Source: Gammaproteobacteria bacterium
Lineage (GTDB): Bacteria > Pseudomonadota > Gammaproteobacteria > Arenicellales > DRJH01
Length of the DNA stretch: 29,310 nucleotides
Reading direction: 5' to 3'
Assembly (NCBI GenBank): GCA_011052285.1
Contig: DRJH01000455.1
Span: 1-29,310, forward strand
Made by a program: the position numbers and the translations under genes. A model generated the notes under the pieces. The model made no database searches, was not told the DNA's origin, and saw nothing but the letters and a program-made list of their open reading frames with translations. Positions 24,351 through 29,310 of the stretch are shown piece after piece (within the stretch, counting starts at the first letter, position 1; every line of letters begins with the position of its first letter).

Positions 24351-25634
24351 ATGAAATTTTCTGATTTCGGGACCAAATTTGTTGAGCACTGTGGTATCCG
24401 CCAACTCATGGATGATCTGGGCAATGCCATGCGCCATGGCCAGGATATTATGATGCTAGGTGGCGGCAACCCAGCCTATATTCCAGCGGTGCAGCAACGC
24501 TTTCGACAAGCTATGGGACACATTCTGGAACGTGGCGATCGTTTTGAACACATGATTGGCGATTACGATGCCCCACAGGGTAATGCGGATTTCGTCCGCG
24601 CGCTGGTAAACTTATTCAACCGTCATTACGACTGGGGTCTTGGGCCGGAGAATATTGCCATCACTAATGGCAGTCAACATGCTTTTTTTCTGCTGTTCAA
24701 TCTCTTCGGAGGCCTGCGTCAGGGTCAGAATCGACGTATTCTGTTGCCGATGACGCCTGAATACATCGGGTACAGTGATCTGGGTCTTTCAGAACAACTC
24801 TTTACGGCTCGCAAACCCAATATCGTACACGGTGAAGATCGTTTTTTTAAATACCACATTGATCCATCGCAGCTGAACGTAGATCAGGATACCGCCGCAA
24901 TCTGTGTATCGCGACCCACCAATCCTACCGGCAATGTGCTGACCAATGCGGAGGTACGGATTCTTTCTGATCTGGCTAAAAAACATGGCCTACCGCTCAT
25001 TATCGACAATGCGTACGGTATGCCCTTCCCCAGTATCATCTTTGATGATGTTTCACCGGTCTGGGAACCCCATATCGTCCTTAGCATGAGCTTGTCCAAG
25101 CTGGGATTACCTGGCGTTCGGACCGGGATTGTTATCGCCAACAAAACCATCATTAACGCCATCACTAACCTCAATGCCGTACTGGCTCTGTCGATCGGTA
25201 GTATCGGCCCGACCCTGGCCTGTGACCTGATTGAAAGCGGAGAAATTCTCACCCTAAGCCAACAGGTGATACGCCCCTTCTATCAGCAGCGGGCGGAACA
25301 AGCTGTTCGCTGGGTAGATGAGGCCATGGGGGACTGCCCTTGTTTGATTCATCAACCGGAAGGAGCCATTTTTCTGTGGCTATGGTTCCCGGACTTGCCC
25401 ATCAGTTGCCAAGCGCTCTATGAGCGACTGAAACAACGTAATGTACTGGTCATACCCGGCCATCACTTCTTTCCCGGCCTGGAAGAACAATGGCAACATC
25501 GTCACGAGTGTATCCGCATCACCTACTCCCAGGACCCGGAAATGGTCAAACAGGGTATTCGTATAATCAGCGAAGAAGTCAAACGCGCCTACGACGAGGC
25601 ATCGGTGGACTGGCCATCGCGGCGTTCCTTGTAA
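24351..25634 (+). CDS. avtA: Valine-pyruvate aminotransferase
   Basis: This encodes 427 residues, the AvtA length. It catalyses transfer between valine and pyruvate (alanine and 2-oxoisovalerate) with PLP. Family sequence is clear at the N-terminus (KFSDFGTKFVEHCGIRQLMDDL, then MMLGGGNPA) and in YDAPQGNADF and TNGSQHAFFLLFNLFGG. CVSRPTNPTGN carries the PLP-contacting Asn; MSLSKLGLPGVRTG has the Schiff-base Lys (K250). The fold is class I/II aminotransferase. No clear Shine-Dalgarno precedes the ATG. Its 3' end overlaps the convergent LAB_N gene by 46 nt. Confidence 0.93.
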   Translation: MKFSDFGTKFVEHCGIRQLMDDLGNAMRHGQDIMMLGGGNPAYIPAVQQRFRQAMGHILERGDRFEHMIGDYDAPQGNADFVRALVNLFNRHYDWGLGPENIAITNGSQHAFFLLFNLFGGLRQGQNRRILLPMTPEYIGYSDLGLSEQLFTARKPNIVHGEDRFFKYHIDPSQLNVDQDTAAICVSRPTNPTGNVLTNAEVRILSDLAKKHGLPLIIDNAYGMPFPSIIFDDVSPVWEPHIVLSMSLSKLGLPGVRTGIVIANKTIINAITNLNAVLALSIGSIGPTLACDLIESGEILTLSQQVIRPFYQQRAEQAVRWVDEAMGDCPCLIHQPEGAIFLWLWFPDLPISCQALYERLKQRNVLVIPGHHFFPGLEEQWQHRHECIRITYSQDPEMVKQGIRIISEEVKRAYDEASVDWPSRRSL

Positions 25635-25882
25635 ATGAAGTACAGGTTGCGGGCATAAATAAATAGTCCTGTGAACTGACCCACAATAAATACCGGGTCA
25701 CGGCGATAAATGGCATAGGTCAGAAGAACGACACCGCCGGATAGGCTGAAATACCAGAATGCCAATGGAATGACAGAGCGGCGAAGCTTCTCACTGTGCA
25801 ACCACTGTATTAAAAAGCGCATGGAAAAGAGGCCTTGACCAAGAAAGCCCACGGCCAGCCACCAGGAATTCATTGTACCCAT
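25589..25882 (-). CDS. Lipid A biosynthesis N-terminal (LAB_N) domain small membrane protein
   Basis: This encodes 97 residues with three membrane helices (about 7-25, 36-56 and 63-82). The LAB_N signature is visible: GFLGQGLFSMRFLIQWLHSEK, then IPLAFWYFSLSGGVVLLTYAIYRRDPVFIVGQ, then YARNLYFIYKER. The domain occurs at the N-terminus of some LpxB proteins and as stand-alone proteins beside GT2 enzymes. It is thought to aid glycolipid handling at the inner membrane. It starts 2 nt after the glycosyltransferase stop, with GGAG inside that gene's end serving as ribosome site, so the pair is co-translated. Its 3' end runs 46 nt into avtA on the other strand. Confidence 0.9.
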   Translation of the reverse strand: MGTMNSWWLAVGFLGQGLFSMRFLIQWLHSEKLRRSVIPLAFWYFSLSGGVVLLTYAIYRRDPVFIVGQFTGLFIYARNLYFIYKERRDGQSTDASS

Positions 25883-25884
25883 GT

Positions 25885-26634
25885 TTACTCCAACTCTTCG
25901 ACTGCAGTGATCCGGGAACGACGCTTGAGCCAGTACACCCCGGCAAGATCAACAAGCCCGGCCCACAAGCGATTGTTGAGTCCATATTTAGACACTCCAC
26001 GCTGGCGGCTGCGGTGGGCTACCGGTACAGACACCACTTCAAACCCGGCCCGACGAACCAGCGCCGGCAAAAAGCGGTGCATATGATCGAAATACGGCAG
26101 ACCAAGGAACAACTGCCGCTGAAACAGTTTTAGCCCACAACCGGTATCCGGTGTGGCATCACCCAGGATCGAGGAGCGAACCACATTGGCAATCCGTGAT
26201 GACAGCCGTTTGATCCAATCGTCATGACGTGATTTTCGCCAGCCTGCCAGCATTCCAACCTGCTCTGATTGGCGTTGCGGATGTTGCCAAAGGGTGGCAA
26301 TCTCGGCCGGTGGATTCTGACCATCACCGTCCAGGGTCACGATCCACTCTCCCCTCGCAGCCATAATTCCCGAACAAATAGCCGTGCTCTGGCCACTACG
26401 TTGTTGATGCCGTAGCACGCGCAAACGTGGATAACGCGTCAATAATTGTCGCAATAGAACTTCACTGCCATCGACACTGCAGTCATCTACGTAGAGTACC
26501 TCGTAACCGATATCAAACGGCTCTATAACCGTGATGATTTCCTGCAACAGTGGCTCGATATTGTCCTGCTCGTTGTAGACCGGCACGACCACCGAAAGAA
26601 CAATGGCACTGCCTGGCTCGTTGCTCGAACCCAT
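25885..26634 (-). CDS. Family 2 glycosyltransferase (polyprenyl-phosphate sugar transferase type)
   Basis: This encodes 249 residues from ATG 26634, chosen for TGAGGT upstream with good spacing; the frame continues to 26691. The GT-A fold reads LSVVVPVYNEQDNIEPLLQEI, then YVDDCSVDGSE (first Asp cluster), TLDGDGQNPPAEI (DxD-like metal site), DTGCGLKLFQRQL and RQRGVSKYGLNNR near the end. These match DPM1/ArnC-type enzymes that move a sugar from a nucleotide to undecaprenyl phosphate. It lacks the C-terminal membrane helices of ArnC, so membrane association may come from its LAB_N partner. The product is probably an envelope or LPS sugar intermediate. Confidence 0.9.
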   Translation of the reverse strand: MGSSNEPGSAIVLSVVVPVYNEQDNIEPLLQEIITVIEPFDIGYEVLYVDDCSVDGSEVLLRQLLTRYPRLRVLRHQQRSGQSTAICSGIMAARGEWIVTLDGDGQNPPAEIATLWQHPQRQSEQVGMLAGWRKSRHDDWIKRLSSRIANVVRSSILGDATPDTGCGLKLFQRQLFLGLPYFDHMHRFLPALVRRAGFEVVSVPVAHRSRQRGVSKYGLNNRLWAGLVDLAGVYWLKRRSRITAVEELE

Positions 26635-26722
26635 TAGAACCTCAGGTGTGAAAGACAGAAAATGAATTCCCAAACTACGCAGTGTAGACAATTACACCGG
26701 CATATGGGTGACAAGCGGCGGG

Positions 26723-26731
26723 ATTCTAGCA
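26723..26731 (-). promoter_or_regulatory. Extended -10 element upstream of the GT2 gene
   Basis: On the minus strand TGCTAGAAT (26731-26723) fits an extended -10 (TGN plus TAGAAT), with no good -35. Transcription would start near 26716, about 80 nt before the start codon. Confidence 0.4.
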
Positions 26732-26855
26732 AATTTATGTTCGTACGTCCTGATATCTCGGCCATCAATTATGACTGTCACCATGAAAGCTCTGCTACAT
26801 CCACACACGCAAAGACCAAATAGCAGGAATATACCACCCAGGAACATGTCGCCGA

Positions 26856-26886
26856 TTGACAAAATAACTAAAAGTGGCTGTATAAT
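26856..26886 (+). promoter_or_regulatory. Strong sigma70 promoter for the binding protein-cyclase unit
   Basis: Perfect TTGACA (26856-26861) and perfect TATAAT (26881-26886), 19 nt apart, slightly longer than optimal. Transcription would start near 26893, followed by AGGAGG (26902-26907) and the ATG at 26913. Confidence 0.75.
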
Positions 26887-26912
26887 ATCTAAAATATATT
26901 CAGGAGGGTTAA

Positions 26913-27701
26913 ATGTTTAAAATAGGAAAAATACTTCTCGCAGTTATTCTGTCATCATTTGCCGCACAAGGCTTTGCGAAGGACTACAGAATCAGTGTCG
27001 CTAAACTTCCTTTGTATTCTGAAAGCCCAACCAAAGGGATATTGATCGACGTTCTGAAAGCTATGGGTAAAGAATATCAGGGTGGAAAATTCATTATCGA
27101 AGTCTATCCATTTGAACGCTCAATCAATAACGTCATAAATGGTCAAGCAGATCTTCATTTTCCAACAATAGGTCCTACCATTTGGGGTCGAGAGAATGAT
27201 CGTTACGAAAAGAAACTCAATAAAATGGGACTGCGGCGTTCCACTTCCAGTCTAACAAAAACACATTTTGCGCTTTACAGCAATAGTGACAAACCTCCAA
27301 TTGACCTGACCAGGCTAGAAACCTACAGAATTGAGACTGATCTTGGCCATACGACATTTTTTTACCCGGGAATTCAGGGTACCACATGCCTGCCCTGTAG
27401 CGTTAAAAAACTAAGTGCAGGCCGTATAGATGGCCTAATATTTGCCGCCAGGGAGATTGATTTTTTTATCAAGAAAGCAGGTATCACCAATATCAGACGA
27501 CAAAACTATCGGATCTTTGGTTCAAAATTTATCTTGCCTATCGGTAAAAAGGGTGATGAAATTGACCAACTGCTCTCAAAATTAATCATCAAAATGATCA
27601 AAGACGGCAGCCTCGCTAGAGCTGCTGCTCCGTACCTTGGCTATTTCAAAAAAGAATTTGGCGGGCTATATATACCTCAGTTAAGTGATATTCCTAATTA
27701 A
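26913..27701 (+). CDS. Periplasmic solute-binding protein (SBP_bac_3-like)
   Basis: This encodes 262 residues with a near-perfect AGGAGG 5 nt before the ATG. A Sec signal peptide (MFKIGKILLAVILSSFAAQGFA, cleaved before KD) leads to a mature domain that starts with a YRISVAKLPLYSE strand. It contains GILIDVLKAMGKEYQG, then FERSINNVINGQADLHFP, resembling extracellular solute-binding family 3. A CLPC pair (about 167-170) is unusual and could form a disulfide. There are no permease or ATPase genes nearby. The next gene is a membrane diguanylate cyclase, so it may act as a sensor partner and not in transport. It is visibly A/T-richer than the genes to its left. Confidence 0.78.
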   Translation: MFKIGKILLAVILSSFAAQGFAKDYRISVAKLPLYSESPTKGILIDVLKAMGKEYQGGKFIIEVYPFERSINNVINGQADLHFPTIGPTIWGRENDRYEKKLNKMGLRRSTSSLTKTHFALYSNSDKPPIDLTRLETYRIETDLGHTTFFYPGIQGTTCLPCSVKKLSAGRIDGLIFAAREIDFFIKKAGITNIRRQNYRIFGSKFILPIGKKGDEIDQLLSKLIIKMIKDGSLARAAAPYLGYFKKEFGGLYIPQLSDIPN

Positions 27702-27743
27702 TTCATTGTGATATTATAATTTGTCATTTGGACAATAAAGCTC

Positions 27744-29087
27744 TTGCGAATTCCCAACCGCACAGAGACACCGATTGCCTACAAGCTATTGCTACTTATC
27801 CTGGTGAGTAGCTCTCTGGTTACACTGTTGATTACATCGATACAACTGGTCTTTGATTATCAAGCAGATATTGGAGAAATAAACAGCCGACTGCATGATA
27901 TTAAAATAAGTTATATGGAATCTATAGCCCAAAGTGTCTGGAACTTTAATAAAAAACAATATGATATTCAATTGCGTGGCATTCTAAATCTTAAAGATGT
28001 TGTCTATACCGAAATCCGTGATCCAAATGGCAAGATTATTGCGTTCCAAGGTAAGAATACATCCTCACAAATTATAAAAAAGACATTTGTATTACAAACA
28101 ACAGACTTTGGGAAAAGTGTTTCTCCAGGGGTTCTTGTTGTTGTTGCTTCACTAGCCCGCGTGTACCGACATCTACTACACAAGACCTTATTAATCTTAA
28201 TAAGCCAGGGTATAAAAACACTATTAATCTCTTCGGTTATTATTTTGGCATTTTATACACTGGTGACAAAACATTTATGGAAAATTTCCGAGTTCACAAA
28301 AACTTTTGATCTAAATTCCAATGATTATTTGGCCCTCAATAAATTAACCGGCGATAGCCCTGATGAGCTGGATTTGGTCGTTAATGCACTTAACGAAATG
28401 AAAACAAATTTATCTAAACAACAAAAACAAATTAATGATCTCAATAAAGACCTTGAAATTAAAGTTACAGAACGTACTGCTGAGCTTGAAAAATCCAACC
28501 AGCTACTAGTAAAGAAGAACCTGGAGCTTAACAACAAAGAATCACTCTTGTTAAAACAACAAGAGGAACTTGTTTTACTAGCCACTCATGACCCTCTTAC
28601 CTCACTTTATAATCGTCGAAAACTACAACAAGATCTTGAAAAACTATGGAGAGTAGCCTACCGCGAGCATTCCTTACTTGCCGTAGCGATGTTGGATATC
28701 GATCATTTCAAAACGTACAATGATCACTACGGTCATACTCTTGGTGACCAGGCATTGGTCAAAATTGCTCGAGCATGCTCTAAATCCCTACTAAGGCCTT
28801 TCGACTGCATCTACCGATATGGTGGGGAAGAATTTATTATTCTTCTTCCACAAATAGATATGACCGGAGCCAGATATGTTATATCAAGGATATTTCAGTC
28901 CCTGGAACGTCTTCGGCTCCCACATGAATATTCTGCAACTGCGGACCACATCACGGTCTCAATTGGCTGTGTTCTTGGCATTCCCAGCGAATCCAATAGC
29001 ATTGATACGTTTATTAATCGCTCTGATCAACTACTCTACAAAGCCAAGTCAGCCGGCAGAAATCAGGCTGCATGGGCATCCATTTAA
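27744..29087 (+). CDS. Membrane-bound diguanylate cyclase (GGDEF)
   Basis: This encodes 447 residues from a TTG at 27744; no earlier ATG fits. A membrane helix (about 12-34), a periplasmic sensory region (about 35-147), a second helix (about 150-175), a HAMP-like linker and a coiled coil (about 215-280) lead into the GGDEF domain. That domain shows DIDHFKTYNDHYGHTLGD (319-335) and an active GGEEF site at 360-364. An RPFD inhibitory I-site at 351-354 lies exactly five residues before it, so product feedback is expected. It should make c-di-GMP in response to a periplasmic signal. It follows the solute-binding gene by 42 nt and is similarly A/T-rich. Confidence 0.92.
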   Translation: MRIPNRTETPIAYKLLLLILVSSSLVTLLITSIQLVFDYQADIGEINSRLHDIKISYMESIAQSVWNFNKKQYDIQLRGILNLKDVVYTEIRDPNGKIIAFQGKNTSSQIIKKTFVLQTTDFGKSVSPGVLVVVASLARVYRHLLHKTLLILISQGIKTLLISSVIILAFYTLVTKHLWKISEFTKTFDLNSNDYLALNKLTGDSPDELDLVVNALNEMKTNLSKQQKQINDLNKDLEIKVTERTAELEKSNQLLVKKNLELNNKESLLLKQQEELVLLATHDPLTSLYNRRKLQQDLEKLWRVAYREHSLLAVAMLDIDHFKTYNDHYGHTLGDQALVKIARACSKSLLRPFDCIYRYGGEEFIILLPQIDMTGARYVISRIFQSLERLRLPHEYSATADHITVSIGCVLGIPSESNSIDTFINRSDQLLYKAKSAGRNQAAWASI

Positions 29088-29092
29088 CGCAC

Positions 29093-29310
29093 CTATATTT
29101 GAGAACGGTGTCCAATCAGTGCCAACTGACGACCGCTAGCGGCTTGTCGCTGTCGGCTTGCATAGCGATGGCTGAAATAATCGTTGTGCGCTTGATAACT
29201 ATCCACGGCGATTCGGTCCACAGTGACATGCAACGCTTCCAGCTGTGCTTGCAACAGCGCGGATAAATCAAACAAGAAGAACCCGGTTCGCAGTGAAGGA
29301 GTGAAAAATA
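29093..29310 (-). CDS. C-terminal end of an unknown protein, possibly PgeF/YfiH-like (partial)
   Basis: A frame enters from the right edge and stops at 29093 (TAG). The last ~70 residues read TPSLRTGFFLFDLSALLQAQ, then VDRIAVDSYQAHNDYFSHR and SGRQLALIG. The order F-x-DL-x-x-L, then Y/F-FSHR, then (S/T)GR-x-A-L-I resembles the tail of laccase-domain peptidoglycan-editing/purine nucleoside enzymes (E. coli YfiH ends FFSYRRDG..TGRMASLIW), but the usual GGG-x-CT segment is not present. The family call is therefore tentative. It converges on the GGDEF gene with about 5 nt between stop codons. The start lies beyond the window. Confidence 0.45.
   Translation of the reverse strand, partial: FFTPSLRTGFFLFDLSALLQAQLEALHVTVDRIAVDSYQAHNDYFSHRYASRQRQAASGRQLALIGHRSQI

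Noticed and set aside
26708..26920. 70-codon frame upstream of the solute-binding gene
   Set aside because: It runs through the promoter and ribosome site of the next gene and shows no recognisable protein features.

Overview
The window reads as chromosomal DNA from a gammaproteobacterium. The evidence is the joint presence of a ZapG/YhcB-type protein, a DppABCDF-type peptide transporter, AvtA, a long Prc/Tsp protease, MsrA and periplasmic endonuclease I. The LysR regulator is closest to the CbbR group and PEP carboxylase is present, so an autotrophic or sulfur-oxidising lineage is possible, but that is inference. I saw no rRNA, tRNA or CRISPR array.

Left edge (1-1661, minus strand): the end of a type III CRISPR-Cas operon. 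The order of translation is a 102-codon remnant resembling the C-terminal winged-helix part of a CARF/Csm6-type protein, then cas6, then a Cmr1-like RAMP gene that leaves the window. The genes are tightly coupled: 4 nt between the first two, and an ATGA overlap between the next two. The 247-nt gap 1662-1908 holds two inverted repeats and a probable promoter for the LysR gene.

Core metabolism and redox (1909-12081): a CbbR-like regulator converges on a class III aminotransferase, with stop codons overlapping. Upstream of the aminotransferase on the minus strand lie a VTT membrane protein, an MFS transporter, a small exported protein and ppc. On the plus strand, a glutaredoxin-like gene, msrA, a zapG-like gene and an endonuclease I gene form a compact series.

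Accessory patch (12101-16355): a CitE/HpcH-type aldolase gene broken after its first ~75 codons, two unrecognised small genes on the minus strand (43 and 63 codons) with clear expression signals, and a 1123-residue secreted protein with CARDB-like repeats. This patch ends 1 nt from the stop codon of dppF.

Peptide uptake (16357-21920, minus strand): dppA-dppB-dppC-dppD-dppF, with a rho-independent terminator/attenuator between dppA and dppB. This arrangement would make more binding protein than permease.

Right part: prc and avtA (plus) converge with a GT2 glycosyltransferase and LAB_N small-protein pair (minus). Then comes a visibly A/T-richer two-gene unit with a strong promoter, encoding a periplasmic solute-binding protein and a membrane GGDEF diguanylate cyclase. 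The window closes with the C-terminus of a minus-strand gene that may be PgeF/YfiH-like. The least explained parts are the CRISPR effector remnant, the two small genes, the large CARDB-like protein and the binding-protein/cyclase pair. No stretch over 300 nt lacks a gene.
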